A stretch of 33,578 bases of DNA from Anaerolineae bacterium (GTDB taxonomy: Bacteria; Chloroflexota; Anaerolineae; Promineifilales; Promineifilaceae): NCBI GenBank assembly GCA_019637635.1, contig JAHBVI010000073.1, forward strand, positions 1 through 33,578. Direction: 5' to 3'. Below the pieces are notes generated by a model. The model searched no databases and was not told the origin of the DNA. It saw nothing but the letters and a program-made list of their open reading frames with translations. The position numbers and the translations under genes are program-made. This document shows, piece after piece, positions 14,798 through 23,513 of this stretch. The number at the start of each line of letters is the position of its first letter. Positions within the stretch are counted from its first letter, which is position 1.

Positions 14798-16444
14798 TTA
14801 CACCGCTTCCAGTTCCGGCATGGCATCTAACAGGCGGTGCAGGCGTCGCTGGATGATCTCGTACTGCGCAGCGCGGGTTATATCGGTTGCCCCCAGTTGG
14901 TTGCCAATGCCCAGGCGCATTTGTTGGGGCACGGCCGTAGCATCATACCGGGGCCACGCCGGGCGACCAGGCATATTGGGGTTGCCTGTGCTGGCAAACT
15001 GGGTCCAGTAATCGCCCATCACCTGCGCCAGAGCATCATCATCGGGAGTGTGGTCAAACAGCGGTATTTTGCTGCCATGCACAAAAGAAAGTTCGGCAGC
15101 ATGATACGCGCCTGCCGTTTGTCTGGGTGATGGCGGCGTGCGCGTGAATAAGTAATTGTAAACCGGCTGTCCCGCCCTGGCGGCCTGCGCCGCATAAAAA
15201 TCCACAACCGCGCCAAAGAAGCTGTCACCCATCAGCGCCATGCCCGCCCGCTCCTCACCCTTTTCCAGGCCGGGATACAGAGCAAAGAGGGCGTCACTGT
15301 CCGCGCCATACTCCTGCCGGAGGAGTCCGGCAATTTGCGGCGGCTGAATGTCGTCACGGCCGTATTCAGCCACCGGTGACGGGAAAATGGCGTACAGCAG
15401 CGTTCCCTCGTCAGCATTACTGCCCACAATTAGAGGCACCTGCGCCTGATTACCCGCCCGGAAGGCAGCCGGGGGCGTTTGGGGCAGCACATAGCCATCC
15501 ACCACCGGATGGAACATGTGAAAATCTTCGACCGCGCGCCACCGTTTGTAAAGGTCTGCCGCCGGTATCTGCCGCAGTTGGGCCACCTGGTTCTGGCCGT
15601 TACCCAAAAGATGCGTGGCAAAATCGCGCCCAAACTCTTCCAGCGCTGGCCGGTTCAAAAATGGCTGCTTCAAGAATAACATCTGGCCGGAATTACCGGG
15701 GCTTTCCATGATGGCCTTATGGAACAGCCCGCGCGCCAACGGCGAAGTGAGCATATGTGCGACTGATTCCCCCCCCGCCGATTCGCCAAAGATGGTCACA
15801 TTATCCGGGTCGCCGCCAAAGGCGCTGATGTTTTCCTGCACCCAGCGCAGGGCGGCAATCTGATCCAGCGTGCCGTAGTTGCCAGAAACGCCGTGCGGTG
15901 ACTCCTGGCTCAGTTCGGGGTGGGCAAAATAGCCCATCAGCCCCAGGCGATAGTTGAAGGTGACGACCACCACACCGCGATGGGCCAGTGCATTGCTGTC
16001 ATAAAAAATCTCGCCGCCGCTGCCATCCTGGTGGTCGCCGCCATGAATCCAGACCATCACGGGCAGACGGCCGTCGGCGCGCAACAGCGGTGTACGCACA
16101 TTGAGATACAGGCAATCTTCGCTTTGTTTGGGTTTGGGAAGTACCTTAAACAGCAGCTTGACGGCTTCCGTTTTCAGCCCATTCCAGCCCTGCCCCACCA
16201 CCAAAGCATTCATAAAATCCTCAAAGCCCATTGCCAATTGAAAGGCGGTTGGGCTATACGCTGTGGCCGGGCGCACCCCGTCCCACGGCTCTACCGGCTG
16301 CGGCGGCTGCCAGCGCCGCGGGCCAACCGGGGGCGCGGCAAACGGGATGCCCTTAAAAACGGCTACCTGGCCGCGATCCTGATACAAACCCTGTACGACA
16401 CCGGCAGCGGTGCGAATTTCGGGGGTTGGGGTTCCTTTTGCCAT
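14798..16444 (-). CDS. Type B carboxylesterase/lipase family protein
   Basis: A 548-residue alpha/beta hydrolase. Family landmarks in order: KGIPFAAPPVG (31-41), EDCLYLNVRTP (109-119), oxyanion loop HGGD (134-137), nucleophile elbow GESAGG with Ser222, an acidic member in NADEGTLL and the catalytic His in AYHAAEL. All catalytic residues seem present and the length is normal for type B esterases or para-nitrobenzyl esterases. No signal peptide is seen, so it is probably cytoplasmic. The substrate is unknown. GAGGTGA about 6 bases before the ATG supports the start. Confidence 0.93.
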   Translation of the reverse strand: MAKGTPTPEIRTAAGVVQGLYQDRGQVAVFKGIPFAAPPVGPRRWQPPQPVEPWDGVRPATAYSPTAFQLAMGFEDFMNALVVGQGWNGLKTEAVKLLFKVLPKPKQSEDCLYLNVRTPLLRADGRLPVMVWIHGGDHQDGSGGEIFYDSNALAHRGVVVVTFNYRLGLMGYFAHPELSQESPHGVSGNYGTLDQIAALRWVQENISAFGGDPDNVTIFGESAGGESVAHMLTSPLARGLFHKAIMESPGNSGQMLFLKQPFLNRPALEEFGRDFATHLLGNGQNQVAQLRQIPAADLYKRWRAVEDFHMFHPVVDGYVLPQTPPAAFRAGNQAQVPLIVGSNADEGTLLYAIFPSPVAEYGRDDIQPPQIAGLLRQEYGADSDALFALYPGLEKGEERAGMALMGDSFFGAVVDFYAAQAARAGQPVYNYLFTRTPPSPRQTAGAYHAAELSFVHGSKIPLFDHTPDDDALAQVMGDYWTQFASTGNPNMPGRPAWPRYDATAVPQQMRLGIGNQLGATDITRAAQYEIIQRRLHRLLDAMPELEAV

Positions 16445-16570
16445 CGTTTCACCTCGTCTTTGGGAATATGAATAGTGGAAATTGTTTTATCGGGCGGCCT
16501 GCCGCCGAGAATGGCGGGCCTTCAACGTCGGGAAAATAGCACAGCTTGGGTTTTCAGGCCAACAGAAACC

Positions 16571-16604
16571 AGACCTGTCAGGTTTATCAAAACCTGACAG
16601 GTCT
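16571..16604. repeat. AGACCTGTCAGGTTT inverted repeat, copy 1
   Basis: Perfect 15-bp arms at 16571-16585 and 16590-16604 with a 4-base loop. The same CCTGACAGG core forms hairpins at 26869-26902 and, less perfectly, at 22761-22785. It lies in the divergent gap between the esterase and DUF58 genes. Confidence 0.85.
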
Positions 16605-16659
16605 ACGCGCCTGCCATTTGCCACTTGCCACCTGCCCCACCTGTGGCACAATTCAATAC

Positions 16660-17934
16660 ATGAAAACCCTTGTTTTGCCAGCACATACCCACATCAGCCT
16701 GCGATTGCGACTGCCGGCTCTGTCGCTGCTGCTGCTGTTGGTGGCGGCTTTTGTGCTGCCAGACCGGGTATGGAACACTTTGCTGATTGGCCTGGGCGGT
16801 ATGTTCCTGGTGGCGTATGGCTGGGTGTGGTATCTGGCGCGAGGGCTGCACGCCGCACGGCAGACGGAGCGGCAATGGCTGGCCGTAGGCGACCGGTTGG
16901 CCGAGCGGTTTGAGATATGGAACAACAGCCCCGTCCCGGCGCTGTGGGTGGAGGTGATGGACGATTCCAACGTGCCTGGCTACCAGGCAGCGGTGGTACG
17001 CAGTCCGGGAATTGATCGCCTGGATCGGTGGCGGCAAACGGCCGTATGCCAGCAGCGCGGGCAGTACCGGCTTGGCCCCTGGCGTATTCGCACCGGCGAC
17101 CCATTTGGCATCTTTATCGTGACCCGCCATTATCCCCAGAGCCAGGAAATCATCATCCACCCCCCCATTCATATCCGGCTGCCCATCAGCCTGCCCGCCG
17201 GGCAAAGCAGCGGGCGGCAGCGGGCGCGGCAGCGCAGTTTACAGGCCACCATCAATGCCGCCACCACCCGCCATTACGTGCCCGGCGATCCTCTGCGCTG
17301 GATTCACTGGCGCACCAGCGCCCACCAGGATCAACTCTATGTGCGCCAGTTTGATATGGACGCCACCGGCGACATCTGGCTGGTGCTGGATATGCAGGCA
17401 GCGGCGCAGTTGGGCAGCGGCATGGCGGGCACAGAGGAACAGGCGGTGTTGATAGCGGCTTCACTGGCGGCGCGGGCGCTGGCGCAAAATCGGGCGGTGG
17501 GGGTGGCGGGATACGGCCGTACCCCCCAAATTGTCCCCCCCGGTCAGGGGCAGGGACAGGAGTGGCGCATCATGCGGGCGCTGGCGCTGGTGCAGGCGGA
17601 TGGGGATATTGGCCTGACGGTGGCGCTGCGGGATGTGGGGCGGACGGCTGAAAAGTACAGCACGGCCGTGATCATCACCCCCAGCGCCGACCCTTCCTGG
17701 CTGCCCCAACTACTGCACCTGACGCGGCAGAGCATTGACAGCAGCGTCATTTTGCTCGACCGGCCCAGTTTTGGTGGCGTGGAAGCCAGCCAACCTATAC
17801 GAGAAGCGATACAACTATTGGGGGTAACGGCCGTCGTCCTTCACCAGGGCGAGGTCGGTGTGCCCTTACATGAGCCGAAAAAAGTGGAATATCGCGTAAC
17901 GCCGTTGGGGAAGGTGGTGGAGGTGGGTAATTGA
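16660..17934 (+). CDS. DUF58 domain-containing membrane protein
   Basis: A 424-residue protein with two membrane helices near the N-terminus (about 13-33 and 37-58), then a beta-rich region and the DUF58 core RHYVPGDPLRWIHWRTSAH (about 203-221), followed by a von Willebrand factor A-like half with DIWLVLDMQ. DUF58 proteins usually accompany MoxR ATPases and transglutaminase genes; neither partner is present next to it here. Function unknown beyond a probable role in envelope protein assembly. I chose the ATG at 16660 because upstream codons are repeat-like and the hydrophobic helices start just after it. The 3' end runs into a GTAATTGAGTAATAGGGTAAG-like word repeat. Confidence 0.88.
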   Translation: MKTLVLPAHTHISLRLRLPALSLLLLLVAAFVLPDRVWNTLLIGLGGMFLVAYGWVWYLARGLHAARQTERQWLAVGDRLAERFEIWNNSPVPALWVEVMDDSNVPGYQAAVVRSPGIDRLDRWRQTAVCQQRGQYRLGPWRIRTGDPFGIFIVTRHYPQSQEIIIHPPIHIRLPISLPAGQSSGRQRARQRSLQATINAATTRHYVPGDPLRWIHWRTSAHQDQLYVRQFDMDATGDIWLVLDMQAAAQLGSGMAGTEEQAVLIAASLAARALAQNRAVGVAGYGRTPQIVPPGQGQGQEWRIMRALALVQADGDIGLTVALRDVGRTAEKYSTAVIITPSADPSWLPQLLHLTRQSIDSSVILLDRPSFGGVEASQPIREAIQLLGVTAVVLHQGEVGVPLHEPKKVEYRVTPLGKVVEVGN

Positions 17935-17984
17935 GTAATAGGGTAAGTAGGTAAGTGGATAAGTAGCGTTTATTACCAAATCAC

Positions 17985-18452
17985 TCATTCCTTGTAATGG
18001 GCATAAGGCGGCGTAGGGGGGGATTGTGATTTTTGCCAGTCATGCACTACCATGCGGAAAATATCCGATTCCGTCAAAATACCTACCAAATTGTCGTTGT
18101 TGTCCAGCACGGGTAAGCCGCTGATCTTGTGTTGGTACATGATCTGGGCAGCTTCGCCGATGGTGGTTTCTGGGGTGGTGGTCAGCACCGGTTGGGTCAT
18201 CACATCGGCTACCGTCAGGCGGGCCAGCAGGTAGTTGAGTTCCCAGGCGCTCAGCGAACTGGTGGTAGAGGGTTTGGCTTCGCGCACGTCGCCATGGGTG
18301 AGGATGCCCAGCAAACGGCCGTCCCCATCCACCACCGGCAGCCGCCTGATGCTCTTATCCCGCATGAGATTGCCCGCATCTAACACGCCCATATGGGGTA
18401 CGGCCGTGATTACCTCCCGCGTCATCCAATCTTTCACCAGTTCCAGTCTCAT
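17985..18452 (-). CDS. CBS-pair protein
   Basis: 155 residues holding two CBS domains: the first starts at VKDWMTREVITAVP and ends at GILTHGDVREA, the second runs from VADVMTQPVLTTTP to VGILTESDIFRMV. CBS pairs bind adenine nucleotides and act as energy or redox sensors. No enzymatic domain is attached, so it is a stand-alone regulator. A second stand-alone CBS protein lies at 21128-21550. The target is unknown. Confidence 0.9.
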   Translation of the reverse strand: MRLELVKDWMTREVITAVPHMGVLDAGNLMRDKSIRRLPVVDGDGRLLGILTHGDVREAKPSTTSSLSAWELNYLLARLTVADVMTQPVLTTTPETTIGEAAQIMYQHKISGLPVLDNNDNLVGILTESDIFRMVVHDWQKSQSPPTPPYAHYKE

Positions 18453-18540
18453 TGCCCACTCCTCTTAAAGAAATTATGAATTATGAAGGATGAATTATGA
18501 AGGGCGGTTGATACCAGCCATTAACCGCCAGCCACCGGCT

Positions 18541-18984
18541 TCAGGCAGATTGTCTGCTACGTAGATAGCTGATGGCTAATACAAGGATGATTGTAATCAA
18601 AACGGCCGATACCAGGCAATACCGGCAGAAAGCATGAATGACAAACGCCTCCAATCCCGTCAGCGCCAGGGTAAAGAGGAAACCAAAACCGGCGGCGCCC
18701 ACCAGCAGTTCCGGCAGGTAGCCCTCTCGCAGCGGCGACCAATCCTTCAGCCAGGTCAACGCAAATATGACGGCATATCCCACCAGACCAATCAGGGCCA
18801 CAGGAATGGGGCCAACCGAGGCATAAGGCGCGCCAGGGCCGCTGACTGCGCCACAATCATCCCAACCAGAACCGGTGCAGCCAGACAACAACACCCCGTT
18901 ATGGAACAGCAGCAAATAATGGGCCACCAACAGCCCCAACACGGCAATCGGTTGAATAACGCGCAACTGCCAATCCTGGCGCAT
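18541..18984 (-). CDS. Vitamin K epoxide reductase (VKOR) family protein
   Basis: A 147-residue membrane protein with four helices. The four family cysteines are present: Cys36 and Cys44 in the loop SGCTGSGWDDCGAV and the active-site pair Cys120-Cys123 in FCRYC. Bacterial VKOR oxidises DsbA-like proteins and passes electrons to quinone, replacing DsbB. The neighbouring gene upstream is a DsbA-like protein, which supports this. I took the ATG at 18984 because GGAGGTGA lies just before it; codons further upstream are word repeats. Confidence 0.93.
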   Translation of the reverse strand: MRQDWQLRVIQPIAVLGLLVAHYLLLFHNGVLLSGCTGSGWDDCGAVSGPGAPYASVGPIPVALIGLVGYAVIFALTWLKDWSPLREGYLPELLVGAAGFGFLFTLALTGLEAFVIHAFCRYCLVSAVLITIILVLAISYLRSRQSA

Positions 18985-19002
18985 ACTCACCTCCGGTAAT
19001 TT

Positions 19003-19046
19003 GGCAATTGGGTAATTGCCCAATTACTCAATTACTCAATTACTCC
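19003..19046. repeat. CAATTACT word repeat between dsbA-like and VKOR genes
   Basis: Tandem CAATTACT units (19019-19046) preceded by GCAATTGGGTAATTGCCC, which pairs with itself. It fills the 51-base gap and runs into the dsbA-like gene so that the last codons and the TGA stop of that gene are repeat sequence. A relative lies at 17925-17966. Confidence 0.8.
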
Positions 19047-19710
19047 TCAATAACGACTCAATCCGCTGTTGAAACACGGCCAGGGGCAGGTTGCCGCGAA
19101 TGATGTCGGCGCCGAGGGCAAAGCTGGGGGTGCTGTTAATACCTGCGCTGGCGGCGGCCTGCATGTTGCGGCGCACCACCTGTTCGTAGTCATTGTCCGC
19201 CAGGCAGGCAGCAAAGGCGGCTGTGTCCAGCCCGGCCGATGCGGCGGCCGCTTGCAGACCTTCTGTCGTGTTGTAAAGCGGCGAACTTTGCAGGTCAAAG
19301 GCAGCGCGATGGAACGCGGCGAAATTGTCCTGTTCGGCGGCGCACAGAGCGGCAATGGCCGAGGGCATGGTGCCGCCGGGCTGGCTGGACAAAGCATAGG
19401 GCATAACTACCCATTTGACCTGGCCGGTTTCCACGTATTGTTGGTGGAGTTGCACGGCCGTGTCCGTATTAAAATTGCGGCAGTGCCCACAACCATAATC
19501 AGAGACCTCCACCACCGTCACCGGTGCATTGGCCGCCCCTTCCACAATACAATTTCCCGGATTTTGTTCACAATACCGCTCCAATGTCAGTGTCTCCGGC
19601 TCGCGCAGCGCCACCGCCATCAGCCCCACCAAAACCATACCCCCGATCACGATGCCGCCGATTACCCACCAGTTGGTTCTTTGTTTTTGTTTTCTCGCGT
19701 TCTTTGCCAT
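19036..19710 (-). CDS. Membrane-anchored DsbA-like thiol-disulfide oxidoreductase
   Basis: 224 residues: a charged N-terminus, one membrane helix (about 13-35), then a thioredoxin-fold DsbA domain facing outward. The active site is CGHC (Cys74-Cys77) and the cis-proline loop is STPSF. An additional pair, Cys47 and Cys54 (YCEQNPGNC), precedes the active site. The downstream VKOR gene, 51 bases away, is the likely reoxidant. The pair would form disulfides in exported proteins; c-type cytochromes and Nos proteins here are possible clients, by inference. The last two codons and the stop lie in a CAATTACT tandem repeat. Confidence 0.93.
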   Translation of the reverse strand: MAKNARKQKQRTNWWVIGGIVIGGMVLVGLMAVALREPETLTLERYCEQNPGNCIVEGAANAPVTVVEVSDYGCGHCRNFNTDTAVQLHQQYVETGQVKWVVMPYALSSQPGGTMPSAIAALCAAEQDNFAAFHRAAFDLQSSPLYNTTEGLQAAAASAGLDTAAFAACLADNDYEQVVRRNMQAAASAGINSTPSFALGADIIRGNLPLAVFQQRIESLLRSN

Positions 19711-19725
19711 TGTTTACCTTGAATA

Positions 19726-19792
19726 GAGATTGGAGAGTGGAGATTAGAGAGTGAACCAATCTCCAATCTCCAATCTCTAATCTCTGATCTCC
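19726..19792. repeat. GAGATT word-repeat hairpin upstream of the dsbA-like gene
   Basis: GATTGGAGAGTGGAGATTAG-type words (19726-19753) pair with CCAATCTCCAATCTCCAATC-type words (19757-19792). Same word family as 7355-7444 and 31547-31612. The rest of 19793-19930 shows no gene. Confidence 0.8.
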
Positions 19793-19931
19793 ACATACCA
19801 ATCCATCCCTCTATGAAGTCTAGCGCAATAGGTAAGGGAAGGCAGTGCGTATTGTAATTACTCGCGCCTGACATCTATCACAATCAACTGGACGGTTTAA
19901 CAAGAGTGGGTATGATTTAGCGAAGAAGAAC

Positions 19932-19983
19932 GTTGCCAGTGGTTGGTGGCTGGTAGGTTTACCAGCCACCAACCACTGGCAAC
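19932..19983. repeat. Perfect 24-bp inverted repeat upstream of the DHODH-like gene
   Basis: Arms 19932-19955 and 19960-19983 (left arm starts GTTGCCAGTGGTTGGTGGCT) with a 4-base loop. The hairpin ends 17 bases before the ATG at 20001 and could influence translation start, or end transcription from upstream; no T run follows. Confidence 0.85.
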
Positions 19984-20000
19984 AATAAGCGAGTAATTTT

Positions 20001-21020
20001 ATGGCTGATCTGACCACAACTTATCTTGGAATGACCTTGAAGAATCCCCTGATTGCTTCCGCCTCGCCGCTGTCGGCCAGTGTGGAGACCATTCGCCAGA
20101 TGGCAGATGCAGGGGTAGCGGCGGTGGTGCTGCCCTCGCTGTTTGAAGAGCAAATTGAACTGCGCGACCTGGGCGTTCACGACGCCAGCAAGGCCAACCA
20201 GGCCTTGCTGCCCGATGCACTGCAACATATCCCGGAAATGAAAGAGTATAACCAGGGCGCGGGCGGTTATCTGGCGCACATTTACCAGGTGAAAAAGGCC
20301 GTTTCCATCCCGGTTATCGCCAGCCTGAATGGGTATTACAGCGGCGGCTGGGTGCAATATGCCCGGTTGATTGAGGCGGCGGGCGCGGATGCGCTGGAGC
20401 TAAACATTTATCACCTGGCAACCAAACCACATATTTCGGGGACGGAAGTGGAGCAGATGTATTTGAACCTGGTGCGCAGCGTAAAGGATAAAATTCGGAT
20501 TCCGGTAGCGGTGAAGATCAGCCCTTACTTTAGCGCCATGACCCATATGGCGGTGCAACTTGATGAGGCCGGCGCGGATGCGCTGGTGCTGTTTAACCGG
20601 TTTTACCAGCCGGATATTGACCCGGAAACGGAACAGGTGATTCCCAGTCTGGAGTTGAGCGGCGCCAGAGAATTGCGGCTGCGGCTGCGCTGGGTGGCTA
20701 TTCTGGCGCAGTATGTCAGGGCAGACCTGGCGGTAACGGGTGGGGTTCATGCGGGGCTGGACGTGTTGAAATGCGTGTTGGCCGGGGCCAGGGTGGCGGA
20801 AGTGGCTTCGGCGCTGCTGGAATATGGCGTGGAACACATTGCCACGATGCTGTCAGACCTGGATACATGGTTGGATGGGCATGGGCATGAGGCGTTACGG
20901 CCGTTACACGGCCGACTTAGCCAACCCAATGTCGCCGATCCGGCTGCCTTTGAACGGGCCAATTATATGCATGTGTTGAAGACAGGATTTTGGGGGGATA
21001 TTGAGAGATTGAGAGATTGA
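20001..21020 (+). CDS. Dihydroorotate dehydrogenase-like FMN protein
   Basis: A 339-residue TIM-barrel protein of the dihydroorotate dehydrogenase-like group. Landmarks: MTLKNPLIASASPLS at the N-terminus, SLNGYYSGGW, ADALELNIY, VAVKISPYFS and VTGGVHAGLDVLKCVLAGA near the FMN phosphate site. The family is often annotated as dihydroorotate dehydrogenase but its true substrate is mostly untested. No other pyrimidine gene is in the window. The last codons (IERLRD and the stop) are written in an ATTGAGAG tandem repeat that continues past the gene, so the native C-terminus may have been replaced. Confidence 0.88.
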   Translation: MADLTTTYLGMTLKNPLIASASPLSASVETIRQMADAGVAAVVLPSLFEEQIELRDLGVHDASKANQALLPDALQHIPEMKEYNQGAGGYLAHIYQVKKAVSIPVIASLNGYYSGGWVQYARLIEAAGADALELNIYHLATKPHISGTEVEQMYLNLVRSVKDKIRIPVAVKISPYFSAMTHMAVQLDEAGADALVLFNRFYQPDIDPETEQVIPSLELSGARELRLRLRWVAILAQYVRADLAVTGGVHAGLDVLKCVLAGARVAEVASALLEYGVEHIATMLSDLDTWLDGHGHEALRPLHGRLSQPNVADPAAFERANYMHVLKTGFWGDIERLRD

Positions 21021-21036
21021 GAGATTGGAGATTGGA
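21000..21036. repeat. GAGATTGA tandem repeat overlapping the DHODH-like 3' end
   Basis: Tandem ATTGAGAG then GGAGATTGG units. The first units lie inside the reading frame of the preceding gene. Same word family as 7355-7444, here without a second arm. Confidence 0.75.
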
Positions 21037-21127
21037 GGTTGAGCAAAATCACGGCCGTTGGTGACTTTTATCAATGACTGCCGGCCACTCTGTCTATTAC
21101 ACTGCAAGCAATGAAGGAGGTAAGGCC

Positions 21128-21550
21128 ATGTTAACCGTCAATGATTTGATGACGCTTATTCCCAATACAGTAACACCGGATACGCCGCTGCGCACCCTTG
21201 TCGGCGTGATGAAATCACAGGGCTGCCGCCAACTACCGGTGCTGGATAACGGCCGTCTGGTGGGCATCATCACCGACCGCGACATACGCCTGGTGATGAA
21301 TTCGCCCATTGTGCTGCACGGCCGTTGGCAAGACGAAGAACTGCTGGACAAAGTAACCGCCGAAAGCTGCATGACGCCCAATCCGGTGACGGTGACGCCC
21401 GACACCCCGGCGGCCAAAGCCGCCGAGATATTGGCGCTCTACAAGTTCGGCGCGCTGCCGGTGGTAGAAGCCGGTACGCTGGTAGGCATCATCACCGTGA
21501 CGGACTTTTTGGAATATCTGGCGGAAGAGCTGACAGTGGAAGAGTCGTAA
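21128..21550 (+). CDS. CBS-pair protein
   Basis: 140 residues consisting of two CBS domains: VNDLMTLIPNTVTPDTPL to GIITDRDIRLVM and AESCMTPNPVTVTPDTPA to VGIITVTDFLEYL. Such stand-alone proteins bind adenosine ligands and regulate partners that cannot be read from sequence. An AAGGAGG 7 bases before the ATG at 21128 fixes the start. It is similar in build to the - strand protein at 17985-18452. Confidence 0.92.
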   Translation: MLTVNDLMTLIPNTVTPDTPLRTLVGVMKSQGCRQLPVLDNGRLVGIITDRDIRLVMNSPIVLHGRWQDEELLDKVTAESCMTPNPVTVTPDTPAAKAAEILALYKFGALPVVEAGTLVGIITVTDFLEYLAEELTVEES

Positions 21551-21554
21551 TTCG

Positions 21555-21606
21555 TAACCCTTGATCGGATTACGGATTACGGATTACGGATTACGATTCA
21601 CGCTTC
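21555..21606. repeat. GATTACGG tandem words
   Basis: Four GATTACG(G) units followed by TTCACGCTTCACGGATC. This fills the gap between two convergent genes (CBS protein and histidine kinase). Related words occur at 8681-8696 and 11725-11775. Confidence 0.75.
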
Positions 21607-21611
21607 ACGGA

Positions 21612-22748
21612 TCACCGGTCCGGCAACGTCAGGTGAATGGCCGTCCCCAGACCGGGTGCAGACTGGATAGAAAATTTTCCCCCCAAATCTTCGGCTCTGG
21701 CGCGCATATTGGAGAGGCCATGCCCCACCGAATAGTTGCGGGCGGCGCGGTTAAAGCCCCGGCCATCATCCTGTACCATCATGTCAATCACCCCGTTCTG
21801 GCGGGTGAGCCGAATGGTGACATGGCTGGCATTGGCATGGCGGGCCACATTGGCCAGGGCTTCTTGGGTGGTGAGGAAGAGGGCGCGGGCAACGGCCGTT
21901 GGTGTTGTCACCATATCCTCTGCTTCTGCCTGTAAATCCACCGGAATCATGGCATTGGCCTGAAACTCCCGCACCAATCGCTCCAGACCTTCCTGCAAAT
22001 CGCCCCGAAACCGATGCGGCCGCAAATCTAAAATATAATTGCGAATATCCCGAATCGTATCATTCAACCCTTCAATCACCCGGCGCAGCAGCATATCGGC
22101 TTCATCCGGCGCACCCGGCAGCGCCAGCCGCGCCGACTCCAACGTCAGGCCAACTGCATAAATAGATTGAATGATGCCATCGTGCAAATCCATGCCAATG
22201 CGGGTACGTTCCTCGATAATCGCCAACCGGCTCACCTGTTCGTAGAGGCGGGCATTTTGAATGGCAATGGCCGCATGAGCAGCCAAAAACTCCACCACTT
22301 CCTGGTCTTCGGCCGTAAATTCGGCGGCGCCAATTTTTTCGGTGAGGTACAGGTTGCCCAACATTTCCTCACCGGCCATGACCGGTACGCCAAGGAACGC
22401 ATCCATGGGCGGATGGCCGGGTGGAAAACCAACCGAGCGCGGATCGTCTTCAATGCGGGGAATACGAATGGCCTGCCCACTGCGAATGATTTCGCCTAAC
22501 AGCCCCAACCCTTTGGGGAAATGGGGAATCTGGATCACCACTTCCGGCTCCATGCCACTGTGAATAAACGCATCCAAATACCCGTCACTGTGGGGAACAC
22601 CCAGCGCGGCATATTGCGCGCCGACCAGGTCGCGGGCGGCGTCCACAATGCGCTGCAACACCTTATGCAGATCATCTAATTCGGCAATGGAAAGCGTCGC
22701 CTGATGCAGGGCGTGGAGGACATCGTGGGGAGTACGGCCGTTGCTCAT
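21612..22748 (-). CDS. GAF-domain sensor histidine kinase (NarX/DevS-like)
   Basis: 378 residues with no membrane segment, so it is a cytoplasmic sensor. A GAF domain covers about 15-170 and includes VGFPPGHPPMDAFLGVPV (about 106-123), a stretch I recall from the DevS/DosT GAF domains, some of which bind haem. The dimerisation domain is of the HisKA_3 type with the phospho-accepting His189 in GMDLHDGIIQ. The ATPase has the N-box EALANVARHAN (about 296-306), DDGRGF and GHGLSNMRARAEDLGG. The response regulator gene lies 41 bases upstream on the same strand. Start chosen at 22748; a GTG or a start further upstream is possible, since no clear ribosome binding site is seen. Confidence 0.9.
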   Translation of the reverse strand: MSNGRTPHDVLHALHQATLSIAELDDLHKVLQRIVDAARDLVGAQYAALGVPHSDGYLDAFIHSGMEPEVVIQIPHFPKGLGLLGEIIRSGQAIRIPRIEDDPRSVGFPPGHPPMDAFLGVPVMAGEEMLGNLYLTEKIGAAEFTAEDQEVVEFLAAHAAIAIQNARLYEQVSRLAIIEERTRIGMDLHDGIIQSIYAVGLTLESARLALPGAPDEADMLLRRVIEGLNDTIRDIRNYILDLRPHRFRGDLQEGLERLVREFQANAMIPVDLQAEAEDMVTTPTAVARALFLTTQEALANVARHANASHVTIRLTRQNGVIDMMVQDDGRGFNRAARNYSVGHGLSNMRARAEDLGGKFSIQSAPGLGTAIHLTLPDR

Positions 22749-22760
22749 CACATGACAAAA

Positions 22761-22785
22761 TCTGACAGGTCTATACAGACCTGGC
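22761..22785. repeat. Imperfect CCTGACAGG inverted repeat, copy 2
   Basis: TGACAGGTCT and AGACCTGGCA pair with one mismatch around ATAC. It lies in the 41-base gap between regulator and kinase genes. Same core as 16571-16604 and 26869-26902. Confidence 0.6.
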
Positions 22786-22789
22786 AAGT

Positions 22790-23449
22790 TTAGCTTTGCA
22801 GATAATCCTTCAAGCGATGTTGGATGGCATAAGCGGCGGCCTCAGCCCGGTTAGAAACTTGCAGCTTGGAAAGAATCCCGCTGACATAATTGCGCACCGT
22901 GCCTTCGCTCAGATAAAGAGCCTGGGCGATCTCCCGGTTGGTTTTGCCTTCGGCAATCAGCGCCAGCACATGCATCTCTTGGGCCGTCAGTTCATTGAAG
23001 GCAGTGGCTTCTTCTTGTTTGATAGAGCGGCGCATCTCATCAAAAATGCGCTGGGTCAGGGAGGGGTCCAGCGTGGCTTCGCCCCGCGCCGCGGCTTCAA
23101 TGGCGCGGATGACATCATTGCCTCCCACCTGCTTCAGCACATAACCCACCGCCCCGGCACGGATGGCCGAAAAGAGCATTTCGTCTTCGGCGTAGGAGGT
23201 AAGCATGATGATTTTGGTAGACGGCCGTTGGGCCACAATTTGCTCACAGGCCTCAATACCGCTGCCGCCCGCCAGCCGGATATCCATCACCACAATGTCC
23301 GGATCATAGGCCAGTGCCTTTTGCACCGCTTCTGTCTGGCTGGCTGCCTCGGCCACCACTTCAAAGCCGGCGTGTCGTTCAATCAGGCTTTTTAAGCCCA
23401 ACCGCACCACTTCATGATCATCTACCAGGAGGATTCGCAAATTTGCCAT
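22790..23449 (-). CDS. NarL/FixJ-type response regulator
   Basis: 219 residues: a receiver domain (phospho-acceptor Asp56 in DIVVMDIRL, acidic pair in LLVDDHE, Thr in MLTSY, Lys in YVLKQV) and a LuxR-type helix-turn-helix (about 150-210) with LTAQEMHVLALIAEGKTNREI and LSEGTVRNYVSGIL. It would be phosphorylated by the adjacent kinase. It is transcribed away from nrfHA, whose promoter region has inverted TGTCAT/ATGACA sites, so nrfHA is the obvious candidate target. Start uncertain: the ATG at 23449 gives the usual N-terminus; a GTG at 23467 would add six residues. Confidence 0.92.
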   Translation of the reverse strand: MANLRILLVDDHEVVRLGLKSLIERHAGFEVVAEAASQTEAVQKALAYDPDIVVMDIRLAGGSGIEACEQIVAQRPSTKIIMLTSYAEDEMLFSAIRAGAVGYVLKQVGGNDVIRAIEAAARGEATLDPSLTQRIFDEMRRSIKQEEATAFNELTAQEMHVLALIAEGKTNREIAQALYLSEGTVRNYVSGILSKLQVSNRAEAAAYAIQHRLKDYLQS

Positions 23450-23513
23450 GCGCATAAGTATAGCCACAACTTATCGGTTGAACCAATAGTGACGGTTGGG
23501 CGCAAGTGAGGAA

